DNA from: Planktotalea frisia
GTDB taxonomy: Bacteria > Pseudomonadota > Alphaproteobacteria > Rhodobacterales > Rhodobacteraceae
Direction of reading: 5' to 3'
Length of the DNA: 62,448 nt
Assembly (NCBI RefSeq): GCF_001890925.1
Contig: NZ_MLCB01000227.1
Span: 1 to 62,448, forward strand
In this document: piece after piece, positions 35,016 through 44,630 of the stretch
Layout: each line of letters begins with the position of its first letter
How positions within the stretch are numbered: the stretch's first letter is position 1
Notes under the pieces: generated by a model
Database searches by the model: none
Told to the model about the DNA's origin: nothing
What the model saw: only the letters and a program-made list of their open reading frames with translations
Position numbers and translations under genes: made by a program

Positions 35016-35873
35016 TTACTTCGCTAAAACAGCATCAATATCAGCGGCGCTGTGGCGATTTGGGAGTTGCGCGTTTGGCTCGCCCCACGCGACATTGACT
35101 ATCTTGCCGCGTTTGACCGCTTCGCGTTCGCCAATTTGCTTGGTCCATCGCTGCACATGCTCGTAGCTTTTGACGTCCAAAAAGTCACCTGCTTCATAGG
35201 CTTTGCCCTCTGCCAAGCGCCCATACCACGGCCAAATCGCCATATCCGCGATGGAATATTCATCCCCTGCAAAATACTCGTTCTCGGCCAAATGCCGATC
35301 CAAAACATCCATCTGGCGCTTCACTTCCATTGCAAAACGATTGATCGGATACTCCATTTTGTATGGCGCATAGTGATAGAAATGGCCAAAACCACCACCA
35401 AGATAAGGCGCGCTGCCCATTTGCCAGAACAGCCAGTTAAAACACTCAACGCGCGCTTGACCCTGTGGAATGAACGCGCCGAATTTCTCCGCCAAATGCA
35501 TCAAGATTGAAGCACTCTCAAAGACGCGGATTGGCTCCCCACCGTCGGAGTAATCGAGCAGTGCAGGAATTTTTGAGTTCGGATTGGCCGCAACAAAGCC
35601 AGAGCCAAATTGATCGCCATCGCCAATCTTGATCAACCAAGCGTCATATTCGGCGCCTGTGTGACCCAGCGCGAGCAGTTCCTCGAGCAAAATTGTAACC
35701 TTCACACCATTGGGCGTTCCCATGGAATGTAGCTGCAAAGGATGCGCGCCGCGCGGTAGCTCTTTGTCATGCGTCGCACCCGCGATGGGGCGGTTGATCG
35801 AGGCAAACGTGCCACCGCTTTCCTGCTCCCATGTCCAGACTTTCGGGGGCGTATATTCGTCTTGATTGCTCAT
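35016..35873 (-). CDS. yghU: YghU-type glutathione disulfide-bond oxidoreductase (GST superfamily)
   Basis: A 285-residue Nu-class GST-like enzyme that reduces disulfides with two glutathiones. The N-terminal extension with TPPKVWTWEQESGGTFASIN and the GST core LHSMGTPNGVKVTILLEEL (active-site Thr-Pro-Asn) match YghU. The C-terminal helical domain includes YFAGDEYSIADMAIWPWYG. It starts 3 bases after the matB stop and so closes the ytcJ-cobW-matB-yghU operon. Physiological substrate unknown. Confidence 0.92.
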   Translation of the reverse strand: MSNQDEYTPPKVWTWEQESGGTFASINRPIAGATHDKELPRGAHPLQLHSMGTPNGVKVTILLEELLALGHTGAEYDAWLIKIGDGDQFGSGFVAANPNSKIPALLDYSDGGEPIRVFESASILMHLAEKFGAFIPQGQARVECFNWLFWQMGSAPYLGGGFGHFYHYAPYKMEYPINRFAMEVKRQMDVLDRHLAENEYFAGDEYSIADMAIWPWYGRLAEGKAYEAGDFLDVKSYEHVQRWTKQIGEREAVKRGKIVNVAWGEPNAQLPNRHSAADIDAVLAK

Positions 35874-35876
35874 GGC

Positions 35877-37397
35877 TTAGCTTTCTTTGTTGGCGAACAG
35901 CGCGCTGTGTTCATCGCGCAGGGCATTCTTTTGAACTTTGCCCATCGTATTGCGGGGCAAGGCGTCACAGATAAGGATCTTGCGCGGATGTTTAAAGCGG
36001 GCAAGTGCTGCGTGACACGCCTCTGTGATTTGATCGATGTCGGGGCCGTCACCCTCGGGCACGACAACAGCGACAGGGCTTTCGCCGAAATCAGGATGCG
36101 GTACGCCAATAACAGCGCTTTCTTTCACGCCGGGTTGGTCGTCGATAACGAGCTCAATCTCTTTGGGGTAAATGTTGTAACCGCCAGAAATAATAAGGTC
36201 TTTGCCGCGTCCAACGATCTGCACATAGCCATCATCGTCGATCATCCCTAAATCACCGGTGATGAAAAAGCCGTCTTTGCGCAGTTCCTCAGCGGTCTTT
36301 TCTGGCATCTGCCAATAGCCCTGAAACACGTTTGGACCGCGTACTTCGAGCACGCCGATCTCACCTTGCGCCAGCTCTGCGCCGCTTTCGGGGTCACAGA
36401 CTTTCACCTCAACACCGGGTAAAGGCAGACCCACTGTGCCCGCTTTGCGATTGCCTTCGTAGGGGTTTGAGGTGTTCATATTTGTCTCGGTCATACCGTA
36501 GCGCTCAAGAATGCGCTGACCTGTGCGGGCCTCGAATTGCTCGTGCGTTTCGCTGAGCATCGGGGCAGAGCCAGAGATGAACAGCCGCATATGCGCGGCA
36601 GACTCCTTGCTAAAACCATCATGATCAAGCAGGCGTGTATAGAAAGTCGGCACGCCCATCATGCTCGTCGCGTTTGGCATTTGCGTAAGGATCGTGTCGG
36701 GGTTGAACGCGCGCATGAAAATCATGGCACCTCCGCTGAGCAACATAATATTGCTTGCAACAAAAAGCCCATGCGTGTGAAAAATCGGCAAAGCGTGCAG
36801 CAACACGTCGTCTTTGCTGAAACCCCAATAGTCTTTGAGGACTTCGGCATTAGAAAGCAGGTTGTTCTGGCTCAACATTGCCCCTTTAGAGCGACCAGTC
36901 GTGCCGGAGGTATAGAGGAACGCGGCTAAGTCATCGTCACTACGCTCGACGGTTTCAGTCGTTTCAGGTTGTGTGCTTGCCGCATCCATCAAGCTGCCAG
37001 CGCCGCTCGCGTCAAGCGTCATCAACGCAGCGCCAGTGCGCTTTGTGATCTGTGCGATGCTGTCTGCGTTACTTGGGTCGCATATCACCAGTTTGGCACC
37101 GCTGTTGTCGATGAAATACTCTAATTCAACCGCCGTATAGGCTGTGTTGAGCGGTAAAAAGATGATGCCTTTCTGGACGCAAGCCGCATAGACGGCCAAA
37201 GCTTCTGGCGACTTTTCAACCTGCAAGGCAAGACGATCACCCGCGACTAACCCCGCCTCTGTAAGTGCGCCAGCAATTTTCGAGGCCATACGCAAGAACG
37301 CATCATGGGTCAGCGTTTGGCCGTCTGGCACATGAATAAACGGTGTTTGCTTGCCCAGATGAGGGGCGAAAAGGGCATCGTAGAGCGGATTGGTCAT
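35877..37397 (-). CDS. matB: Malonyl-CoA synthetase-like acyl-CoA ligase
   Basis: A 506-residue ANL-family AMP-forming ligase. The ATP motif is FLYTSGTTGRSKGAML near residues 165-180, the adenine motif is ERYGMTETNMN, and the catalytic lysine motif PRNTMGKVQKNALRD is near the C-terminus. Similarity around NTSNPYEGNRKAGTVGLPLPGVEVKV points to MatB, which turns free malonate or methylmalonate into the CoA ester. Another short-chain substrate is possible. It overlaps the CobW gene by 4 bases. Confidence 0.87.
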   Translation of the reverse strand: MTNPLYDALFAPHLGKQTPFIHVPDGQTLTHDAFLRMASKIAGALTEAGLVAGDRLALQVEKSPEALAVYAACVQKGIIFLPLNTAYTAVELEYFIDNSGAKLVICDPSNADSIAQITKRTGAALMTLDASGAGSLMDAASTQPETTETVERSDDDLAAFLYTSGTTGRSKGAMLSQNNLLSNAEVLKDYWGFSKDDVLLHALPIFHTHGLFVASNIMLLSGGAMIFMRAFNPDTILTQMPNATSMMGVPTFYTRLLDHDGFSKESAAHMRLFISGSAPMLSETHEQFEARTGQRILERYGMTETNMNTSNPYEGNRKAGTVGLPLPGVEVKVCDPESGAELAQGEIGVLEVRGPNVFQGYWQMPEKTAEELRKDGFFITGDLGMIDDDGYVQIVGRGKDLIISGGYNIYPKEIELVIDDQPGVKESAVIGVPHPDFGESPVAVVVPEGDGPDIDQITEACHAALARFKHPRKILICDALPRNTMGKVQKNALRDEHSALFANKES

Positions 37398-38293
37398 AGG
37401 GCCTCACTGGCAGTCTTGCGGATCAGATCGCCGTCAAACTGCCCTTTGAGCCCGATACACACAATCCCCAAAGGCGCGTTTTCGGGCGCATCCGATATAT
37501 CAAACCTCCGCCCAACGATGTGCAACGCTTTCAGCGCGCCAAGTTCGTCCACAAAGAACCCTTTTGCGCGCGCAATATGGACTGGGTCACTTGTCAGTTT
37601 GCGCGCAAGGATCTCGCCGTTTAAAGAGCTAGGGCAGGGCAGAGCGATGCTCTCAAACAACCCATCTGCATGACCCATTTGCTGACTTTCGCGCGGGTTC
37701 GCGCCTAAGCCAAGCACCATATCAAGCGGTGCTTTGCCATGCTCTGCGACCAAAGATCGTGCACTCGGGGCGAGCGTTCGAAGCCAAGTCTCAAGCTGTG
37801 TCACGTGCGCTGCGCTAACGAGATCGGCCTTGTTGATCAGCGTCAAATCCGCATCCACCAGCTGGCGCGTAATCGTGTCGCCGATGTATTCATCCACGGC
37901 CGCCTCCTGGATGGTTTCCGCATCCACCATGACAACCGTCCCGTCAGGGACGAACCCGTCAAGCAAGCTGACCGATGCGGCAATCGCTGACGGAATGGCT
38001 ACTCCGGAACACTCGATCACCACTTGGTCGGGGCGCACTTTGAGCTCTGCAAGGTTCATCAAAGCAGCGCTCAAGTCTGACCCAAAAGAGCAGCAAATGC
38101 AGCCCCCCGCGATGGAAATCAGATCATCGCCCTGTGCTTCGATTAGATCCTCGTCAATCGGCAAAGCACCAAATTCATTAACCAAAACAGCCAGTTTACG
38201 CCCATTCGCAGTGCGCAACAGGTGGTTCACCAGCGTTGTTTTGCCCGCACCCAAGTAACCGCCGATGATCGTGACGGGAAGCGCCTCAGGCAT
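37394..38293 (-). CDS. CobW/YjiA-family GTPase (metal chaperone-like)
   Basis: A 299-residue G3E GTPase. Walker A is GGYLGAGKTTLVNHLL near residues 11-26, the metal-binding GCICCSFG near 66-73 and the base-recognition NKAD near 160; a C-terminal CobW_C domain follows. Family members insert zinc, cobalt or iron into client enzymes. The start MPEALPVTI at 38293 overlaps the amidohydrolase stop by 8 bases. Sharing an operon with a metal-dependent amidohydrolase suggests that enzyme as a possible client, which is inference. Confidence 0.9.
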   Translation of the reverse strand: MPEALPVTIIGGYLGAGKTTLVNHLLRTANGRKLAVLVNEFGALPIDEDLIEAQGDDLISIAGGCICCSFGSDLSAALMNLAELKVRPDQVVIECSGVAIPSAIAASVSLLDGFVPDGTVVMVDAETIQEAAVDEYIGDTITRQLVDADLTLINKADLVSAAHVTQLETWLRTLAPSARSLVAEHGKAPLDMVLGLGANPRESQQMGHADGLFESIALPCPSSLNGEILARKLTSDPVHIARAKGFFVDELGALKALHIVGRRFDISDAPENAPLGIVCIGLKGQFDGDLIRKTASEAL

Positions 38294-39926
38294 CGGCAGC
38301 GGCAAATACGCGACCGCCCTGTACCGTACCCCAGACTTCGACATCCTTCAGCTTTTCAGGCTCGGCCTCGCGCGGATCGCTTTCCAAAACAGCAAAATCA
38401 GCGCGCTTGCCTATCTCAATCGAGCCAATCTGCCCATCCATATGTAGCGTATGCGCGGCACCCATCGTCACGGCCCAAAGTGCTTCATCCACTGTGATTT
38501 TCTCATGCTCGCCTTGCGTGCGCCCAGATGCGGTCAATCGGTTCACAGCACACCAAGCAGTGAACAACGGACCAAGGGGCGTAACAGGCGCGTCCGAGTG
38601 GATCGTCATCGGCACACCACAATCAAGCGCCGTGCGCGTGGCGTTCATGCGAAGCGCGCGATCAGGGCCAACAGTCAGGCGATAATGCTCGTCGCCCCAG
38701 TAAAAATGATGGTTTGCAAAGAGGTTCACGCTCATCTTTAGCGCCGCCATCTTCTTGAACTGCGCGCGATCGGCGAGCTGACAATGTTGCAGCACAAAGC
38801 GGTGATCATTCGACGGGACTTTCTTCAACGCCAATTCCAGCTTTTCTATTGCGAGCTGCGTCGCTTGATCACCATTCGTATGCGTGTGCACTTGAATGCC
38901 TTCGGCCAGCGCAAGTTCGTATATTTCTTGCATCTGCTCGGGCGAGATATACCAAAGGCCATTGGGTGCACCGTTGTGATACCCGGGCCAACGCATCCGC
39001 GCAGAGAACCCTTGAATGGAACCATCAGCCACGACCTTGATCCGCCCAAGCGACAGACGATCCGTCGAGAGTTTCTTGAGACGTGCGACCTCTGGGATCA
39101 ACTCTTTCGGGGGAAGGCCAAGGAAAAACCGTAAGGGCACCACGCATGCAGGAAAATTCGGCTCGCCCGTTACGCGCAACATGGTTTCGACGCCATCCGG
39201 CTCCAGACGAGCGGCAAGATCGGTGACTGTTGTTACGCCAGTGCGCACGCAAAGCCTCGCAAAATCACGCAGGCCTCGCTCATCACTATCCGTCATCGAG
39301 CGGTTCAAACCCACATGCTCACCCACAGGCGTCATGGCGTCGGGGCCTTTCAACTCACCCATAGGCATGCCGTCATTGCCCAGCGAAATGCCCGGGTGGT
39401 TTACGCCGGATTTCATCAAGCCCGCGAGCTCCAGCGCTTTTGTATTCACGTAAAGGATATGGCCGGAGGCGTTCATCACACCGATCGGCCGCGTCGCCGA
39501 AACGCTATCAAGCTGCGCGCGGGTGATGGGTTTGTTATCAAGGTAAATGGGATCAAGCTGCCAACCCGTAAGCGGCGCGTCTGGATCCTCAAGCAAGGCT
39601 TCCGCCGCGGAGAGCGAGGCAAGCACATCTTCGATGCTTTTGTTGCCTTTCCACGTCTTACCATTGGGATCCATGCGATCAAAGTAACCACAATAGACGT
39701 AGCGCCAAAGCGTGCCTTCCATCGTGTGGGCGTGCCCTTCAACCAGACCGGGGAACAGCACCTTATCGGCAAAGCGCTCGTCGAGTTCATAATCGCCCCA
39801 AGTCGCGATCTCTTCGAGGGAACCAACCGCCAAAATGCGCCCTTCCCGAATCGCTACATGACTCGCTTCTGGCTTCTGAGGGTTCATGGTCACAATTTTT
39901 TTCGCGGAAAAAACAGTCGTCTTCAT
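38286..39926 (-). CDS. YtcJ-type metal-dependent amidohydrolase
   Basis: A 546-residue amidohydrolase of the YtcJ/exoenzyme-regulatory AepA type. The first metal motif is EGHAHTMEG (near 60), followed by HTHTNGDQA, LQHCQLADRAQF and the late metal Asp in IHSDAPVTPLGP. There is no signal peptide. The substrate is unknown; amides, formamides or N-acyl compounds are usual. It is first in a minus-strand operon and divergent from an oligopeptide-type ABC importer, so it may act on the imported compound. AGGGA precedes the ATG. Confidence 0.9.
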   Translation of the reverse strand: MKTTVFSAKKIVTMNPQKPEASHVAIREGRILAVGSLEEIATWGDYELDERFADKVLFPGLVEGHAHTMEGTLWRYVYCGYFDRMDPNGKTWKGNKSIEDVLASLSAAEALLEDPDAPLTGWQLDPIYLDNKPITRAQLDSVSATRPIGVMNASGHILYVNTKALELAGLMKSGVNHPGISLGNDGMPMGELKGPDAMTPVGEHVGLNRSMTDSDERGLRDFARLCVRTGVTTVTDLAARLEPDGVETMLRVTGEPNFPACVVPLRFFLGLPPKELIPEVARLKKLSTDRLSLGRIKVVADGSIQGFSARMRWPGYHNGAPNGLWYISPEQMQEIYELALAEGIQVHTHTNGDQATQLAIEKLELALKKVPSNDHRFVLQHCQLADRAQFKKMAALKMSVNLFANHHFYWGDEHYRLTVGPDRALRMNATRTALDCGVPMTIHSDAPVTPLGPLFTAWCAVNRLTASGRTQGEHEKITVDEALWAVTMGAAHTLHMDGQIGSIEIGKRADFAVLESDPREAEPEKLKDVEVWGTVQGGRVFAAADA

Positions 39927-39979
39927 AGGAATCCCTCAAAGGTCGCAAAAGTTAATTTCCTCAGCGTAAGCAGGATTTA

Positions 39980-39991
39980 TTTGCGTGCAAA
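39980..39991. promoter_or_regulatory. Short palindrome in the divergent promoter region
   Basis: TTTGC-GT-GCAAA is a perfect interrupted palindrome between the divergent amidohydrolase and ABC importer operons. It could be a repressor site shared by both. The gap 39927-40132 otherwise shows only AT-rich sequence and a hairpin at 40097-40112. Confidence 0.3.
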
Positions 39992-40096
39992 CAAATTTTT
40001 CAAATCGACGAAGTTCCGTCGCGCTCTTGAAAAAAGTTAAGGAAAATAGTTGCCCTTAGGGAAATACGCCGTTTAGGCTGCTTTTAGACAATAAAA

Positions 40097-40112
40097 AACC
40101 TGCCAACAGGTT
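40097..40112 (+). promoter_or_regulatory. Hairpin in the leader of the ABC importer operon
   Basis: AACCTG-CCAA-CAGGTT forms a perfect 6-base-pair hairpin 8 bases before the AAAGGAG ribosome site. It may protect the 5' end of a highly expressed message or tune translation. Confidence 0.45.
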
Positions 40113-40132
40113 CGACACACAAAGGAGTGAAA

Positions 40133-41704
40133 ATGAAATATTTGATCAAAGGTATCGCTGCAAGCGTTGCTTTGGCGGCCGTTATGGCAACCAGCGTTGT
40201 CGCGGAAGGCCACAAGACAGGCGGCACGCTCGTCACGGTTCTTGGCAGCAATGTACGTAACCTTAATTCGGCGGTTCAGTCCGGCATCGTTACGGGGTAC
40301 CCGGGCGCACAGCTTTTCGCGTCGCCCCTACGTTATGATGAAAACTGGGAGCCACAACCCTATCTCGCTGAGAGCTGGAATGTTTCAGAGGATGGCCTGA
40401 CCGTCACGCTGAACTTGGTAAAGAACGCCAAATTCCACGATGGTACGCCGCTCACATCCGAAGATGTTGCCTTTTCGGTTGACGTCATCAAAGCGAACCA
40501 CCCTTTCAAATCCATGTTCGCACCAGTTGAAAGCGTTGATACGCCGGATGCGCATACTGCGGTTTTGAACCTAAGCAAGCCGCATCCAGCTTTGATGCTC
40601 GCGATGTCAGGTCAGCTGATGTCGATCATCCCAAAGCATATTTATGGCGATGGCGAAATCACGGACGTCAAAGCGCACCCGCGTAACAACGAAAACGTTG
40701 TTGGTTCTGGTCCATTCAAGCTCGTTGAATTCAAGAATGGTGAGCACGTGATCCTTGAGCGTTTCGAAGATTTCTTCATCGAAGGTCGTCCCTACCTTGA
40801 TCGCATTGTTATGCGCATCATCACCGATCCTGCGGCGCGCGCGATTGCATATGAAAACGGTGAAATTGACATGGGCGCGTTTGAATCGCTCCCACGGATC
40901 ATCAACCGCCTCAAGAAGGTCGAAACACTGACAGTCACGGCTGACGGCTACGGTGCCATTGGCCCGATTGATTGGCTCGCGATGAACACTGCCAAAGGTC
41001 CATTGTCAGACGTTCGCGTTCGCAAAGCGATTGCATATGCTGTGGACAAAAACTTCATCCACAAGGCGCTTATGCAAGGCACAGCGGCTGACAGCACATC
41101 AGGTATTCACCCAGACAGCCCGTTCTATGCTGCGCAAGAAGGGTATGATCTTGATCTCGAAAAATCCGCAGCACTTTTGGATGAAGCAGGTTTCCCGGTC
41201 AAAGACGGTTCGCGCATGTCGCTGACAATTGATTTTGGCTGGCCCGGCGTGAAGCCACAGGTTGAATATGTCAAAGCAGCTTTGAAGAAAGTTAATATCG
41301 ACGTTGAAGTACGTGCTTCCGCTGATTTCCCCACATGGGCGAAAAAGATGGGCACAGGCGACTTTGATATGTCATGGGACACAGTCTTTAACTGGGGCGA
41401 TCCGGTTATTGGTGTGCACCGAACATATGACAGCACCAATATCCTAAAAGGCGTTTGGTCCAACACACAAAGCTATTCCAACGCGCGTGTGGATGAGCTG
41501 ATGGCGATGGCAGCCGTTGAAACGGACGATACAAAACGCAAGGCGCTCTACAACGAGTTCCAAGCGATTATTGCAGATGAGCTGCCCGTTTATCACACCA
41601 ACACTTTGCCCTATCACACGGTCTTCAACAACAAAGTGAAGAACGCACCCATGGGTATTTGGGGTACGTCCACGCCGATCGATATGGTTTGGCTTGACGA
41701 ATAA
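40133..41704 (+). CDS. Peptide/nickel-type ABC transporter substrate-binding protein
   Basis: A 523-residue periplasmic binding protein of family SBP_bac_5 (DppA/OppA/NikA). The signal peptide covers residues 1-24 (KYLIKGIAASVALAAVMATSVVA). The mature part starts EGHKTGGTLV and has the family region LNLVKNAKFHDGTPLTSEDVAFS. AAAGGAG lies 5 bases before ATG 40133. The ligand is unknown; an N-acyl or amide compound handled by the divergent YtcJ enzyme is a reasonable guess. A hairpin follows the stop and may stabilise this message relative to the permease genes. Confidence 0.92.
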   Translation: MKYLIKGIAASVALAAVMATSVVAEGHKTGGTLVTVLGSNVRNLNSAVQSGIVTGYPGAQLFASPLRYDENWEPQPYLAESWNVSEDGLTVTLNLVKNAKFHDGTPLTSEDVAFSVDVIKANHPFKSMFAPVESVDTPDAHTAVLNLSKPHPALMLAMSGQLMSIIPKHIYGDGEITDVKAHPRNNENVVGSGPFKLVEFKNGEHVILERFEDFFIEGRPYLDRIVMRIITDPAARAIAYENGEIDMGAFESLPRIINRLKKVETLTVTADGYGAIGPIDWLAMNTAKGPLSDVRVRKAIAYAVDKNFIHKALMQGTAADSTSGIHPDSPFYAAQEGYDLDLEKSAALLDEAGFPVKDGSRMSLTIDFGWPGVKPQVEYVKAALKKVNIDVEVRASADFPTWAKKMGTGDFDMSWDTVFNWGDPVIGVHRTYDSTNILKGVWSNTQSYSNARVDELMAMAAVETDDTKRKALYNEFQAIIADELPVYHTNTLPYHTVFNNKVKNAPMGIWGTSTPIDMVWLDE

Positions 41705-41714
41705 CATCTCCTTT

Positions 41715-41740
41715 CAGAGCGCGGCGACAGTTGCGCTCTG
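41715..41740 (+). terminator. Stem-loop after the binding-protein gene
   Basis: CAGAGCGC (41715-41722) and GCGCTCTG (41733-41740) form an 8-base-pair stem 10 bases after the stop. No T-run follows, so it is more likely an mRNA-stabilising or partly terminating element than a full terminator. Confidence 0.5.
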
Positions 41741-41793
41741 ATGCTTATCTAGCCGATTAAATCTTAACATTTCGTTCAAATTCAGGGGCCTAA

Positions 41794-42771
41794 ATGCAGG
41801 TTTTGCAAAGTTTCGCGATCCGCGCTGGCTATGCCGTGATCTTGTTGATCGCAGTTTTGGTTCTTAATTTCTCTATGATGCATCTCGCTCCTGGCGATGT
41901 GGCCGATACGATCAGCCAAAGCATGGGCGGTGCGGACCAAGAATTGCTGGACCAAATCCGTGCTGACTACGGTCTCGATAAACCCTTTATTGTTCAACTT
42001 GGGCGCTACATCGGCGGTGTCTTGCAGTTCGACCTCGGGTTTTCCTTCTTTTACAACCAGCCCGTCACAGACCTGATTTTGCAGCGCTTGCCTGCGACCC
42101 TTCTTTTAGTGGTCACAGCTCAACTTCTTGCGCTTTTTATCGGCGTAATTATGGGCGTTGTTTCGGCGCGCAAGCCTAATGGAATTTTAAGCCATTTCGT
42201 TACGTTCCTCGCGCTCTTCGGTTATGCGGCCCCTGTTTTTTGGACCGGCATACTACTGCTCATCGCGTTTTCATTGAAGATCCAGTTGTTCCCTGTCGCC
42301 GGCATGCAAGACGTCACGATCGAGGGTGGATTTTGGGTGCATTTCCTTGATGTTGCACGGCACATGGTGCTTCCTGTCATCACGCTTGGATCGCTCTTTC
42401 TTGCCCTATATTCGAGGCTCGCGCGCGCGACGATGATGGAAACGCTTGGTTCCGATTTTGTGCGCACGGCCAAAGCCAAAGGACTGTCGCCGAACCAAGT
42501 CGTCTATAAACATGCTCTGAAAAATTCACTGTCTCCCGTTATCACCCTCGCGGGTCTGCAATTTTCGGCGGTTATTTCCGGCGCTGTTTTGGTTGAAGCG
42601 GTGTTTAGTTGGCCGGGCCTTGGTACTTTGGCATTTCAATCCATCATTGCACGCGACACTCCAACAATTCTGGGCATTCTTTTCTTTTCAGCCTTGGTCG
42701 TGATCGTTGGCAACCTGTTGACGGACCTTGCGCTGCGCCTCGTTGATCCGCGTGTAGGAGGCAAAGGATGA
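41794..42771 (+). CDS. ABC transporter permease (DppB-type)
   Basis: A 325-residue inner-membrane permease with six membrane segments. The N-terminal pattern ILLIAVLVLNFSMMHLAPGD is typical of DppB/OppB, and the EAA loop GSDFVRTAKAKGLSPNQVVYKHALKN contacts the ATPase. It is followed without gap by the second permease (4-base overlap). Confidence 0.93.
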   Translation: MQVLQSFAIRAGYAVILLIAVLVLNFSMMHLAPGDVADTISQSMGGADQELLDQIRADYGLDKPFIVQLGRYIGGVLQFDLGFSFFYNQPVTDLILQRLPATLLLVVTAQLLALFIGVIMGVVSARKPNGILSHFVTFLALFGYAAPVFWTGILLLIAFSLKIQLFPVAGMQDVTIEGGFWVHFLDVARHMVLPVITLGSLFLALYSRLARATMMETLGSDFVRTAKAKGLSPNQVVYKHALKNSLSPVITLAGLQFSAVISGAVLVEAVFSWPGLGTLAFQSIIARDTPTILGILFFSALVVIVGNLLTDLALRLVDPRVGGKG

Positions 42772-43646
42772 GCCTGATAGATCCTGAAAACACTCTACCG
42801 CCAGCGCGCTCGCCTTTGTCTGAGGCTTGGGAAATGTTTCGTGGCAACACTGCTGCGATGCTCGCGCTTATCGTGCTAGCGCTCATAATGCTCTGCGCTA
42901 TTTTCGGTCCTTGGGTTTATCCGACTGATCCATTTGACATGGTTTGGGCCCCTTTTTCACCACCCGGAGTCGATGGTTTCCTTTTGGGGACGGACTATTT
43001 GGGTCGCGATCTTTTGGCTGCCCTCATTCATGGGTCGCGTGTTTCTATCGTTATTGGTCTCGCAGCGGCGAGTGTTTCCATTTTGATTGGTGTCACGGTC
43101 GGAGCTTTGGCTGGGTTCTATAGAGGGTGGGTTGAAGAACTGTTAATGCGCATCACTGAATTCTTTCAGGTTTTACCGACTCTCCTTTTCTCGATGGTTA
43201 TTGTCGCTTTATTCGGCGCTTCGCTTCCCATGATCACATTCGCCATCGGAGTTGTCAGTTGGACCGCAGTTGCGCGGATTACGCGTTCCGAATTTTTGCG
43301 TATTCGAGAGCTTGAGTACGTCATGGCATCGCGCGCGTCTGGTGCGACGAACAGCAAACTGATGTTCCGTGTCATCCTTCCTAACGCTTTGCCGCCCATT
43401 ATCGTACAAGCGGCGCTCATGGTTGGATCAGCTATTCTTTTCGAAGCGGGCTTATCGTTTCTCGGCCTCACAGATCCCAATGTCGTAAGTTGGGGGCAAG
43501 TCATCGGCTCCAACCGCCAATATATTCTTGATGCGAGCTATACAGTCACTATTCCCGGCCTTGCGATTTTCGTTACAGTTTTGTGCATCTCTCTCGTTGG
43601 AGATGGCCTAAACGATGCGCTCAACCCCAAACTGAGGTCGCGCTAA
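42768..43646 (+). CDS. ABC transporter permease (DppC-type)
   Basis: A 292-residue permease with an N-terminal OppC domain (membrane segment near residues 25-45) and the permease core with [20 protein letters not shown]. The EAA loop is [27 protein letters not shown]. The stop overlaps the ATG of the next gene by one base (TAATG). Confidence 0.93.
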   Translation: MSLIDPENTLPPARSPLSEAWEMFRGNTAAMLALIVLALIMLCAIFGPWVYPTDPFDMVWAPFSPPGVDGFLLGTDYLGRDLLAALIHGSRVSIVIGLAAASVSILIGVTVGALAGFYRGWVEELLMRITEFFQVLPTLLFSMVIVALFGASLPMITFAIGVVSWTAVARITRSEFLRIRELEYVMASRASGATNSKLMFRVILPNALPPIIVQAALMVGSAILFEAGLSFLGLTDPNVVSWGQVIGSNRQYILDASYTVTIPGLAIFVTVLCISLVGDGLNDALNPKLRSR

Positions 43647-44629
43647 TGGCTTTGCTCAGCGTTAAGAATCTGCGGGTCGAGATTAAAACCCGCGCAGGGG
43701 TCGCGCCCGTAATTGATGATCTTTCGTTTGATCTTGAGGCCGGCGAAAGCCTGAGTTTCGTGGGCGAATCTGGATGTGGTAAATCCATGACCGCGCTCGC
43801 GTTGATGGGGCTTTTGCCTGAAGGGGTGGGAAGTATCGCTGCTGGATCCATCACATTTGATGGGGAAGAGTTGACCACAGCGTCTGAGGCGCGCTTGCGC
43901 GAAATTCGTGGCAACGACATTTCGATGATTTTCCAAGAGCCGATGACGTCGCTCAATCCGCTCTTCAATATTGGCGAGCAAATCGCAGAAGTCTTGCGTG
44001 CGCATCAAAACCTGTCGCGCAAAGCTGCGTGGAGCCAAGCGATTGAACTGCTTGATGCGGTGCGTATCCCCAACGCGAAGGCGCGCGTAAACGATTATCC
44101 GTTTCAAATGTCGGGCGGCCAACGTCAACGTGTGATGATTGCGATTGCGCTTGCTTGTCAGCCGAAAATACTGATTGCGGATGAACCGACAACAGCGCTC
44201 GATGTGACGGTACAGGCGCAGATTTTTGACCTTTTGCAGGATATGCAGCGTCAAACGGGCAGCTCTATCATTCTCATTACACATGACATGGGGGCCGTTG
44301 CTGAAATGGCCGAGCGCATGATCGTAATGTATGCGGGGCGCAAAGCAGAGCTTGGCCCAGTAGAGGATGTAATTGCACATCCGCGTCACCCATATACTGC
44401 GGGTCTTATTTCTTGTGTGCCTCATATTCTGTCCACTCTCACAGAAGAACGTGAAGAATTGGTTGAGGTGCCTGGTATTGTTCCTGCGCTTCAAGATTTT
44501 GGCAAAGATACCTGCCTTTTCGCGTCTCGCTGCCTGCAAGCACAAGCGCAATGTCTGCGTGCGCGGCCCCCAGAAATAGAGTTCGGACCAGAACATCAAT
44601 CCGCCTGCTGGCGCGCGGAGGAGTTGTGA
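43646..44629 (+). CDS. ABC transporter ATP-binding protein (DppD-type)
   Basis: A 327-residue ATPase. Walker A is GESGCGKSM near residues 36-44, the signature [12 protein letters not shown], Walker [14 protein letters not shown], and the oligopeptide-type C-terminal extension (from ISCVPHIL) has the cysteine motif [14 protein letters not shown]. It overlaps the permease gene and precedes its partner ATPase by one base. Confidence 0.94.
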   Translation: MALLSVKNLRVEIKTRAGVAPVIDDLSFDLEAGESLSFVGESGCGKSMTALALMGLLPEGVGSIAAGSITFDGEELTTASEARLREIRGNDISMIFQEPMTSLNPLFNIGEQIAEVLRAHQNLSRKAAWSQAIELLDAVRIPNAKARVNDYPFQMSGGQRQRVMIAIALACQPKILIADEPTTALDVTVQAQIFDLLQDMQRQTGSSIILITHDMGAVAEMAERMIVMYAGRKAELGPVEDVIAHPRHPYTAGLISCVPHILSTLTEEREELVEVPGIVPALQDFGKDTCLFASRCLQAQAQCLRARPPEIEFGPEHQSACWRAEEL

Positions 44630-44630
44630 G

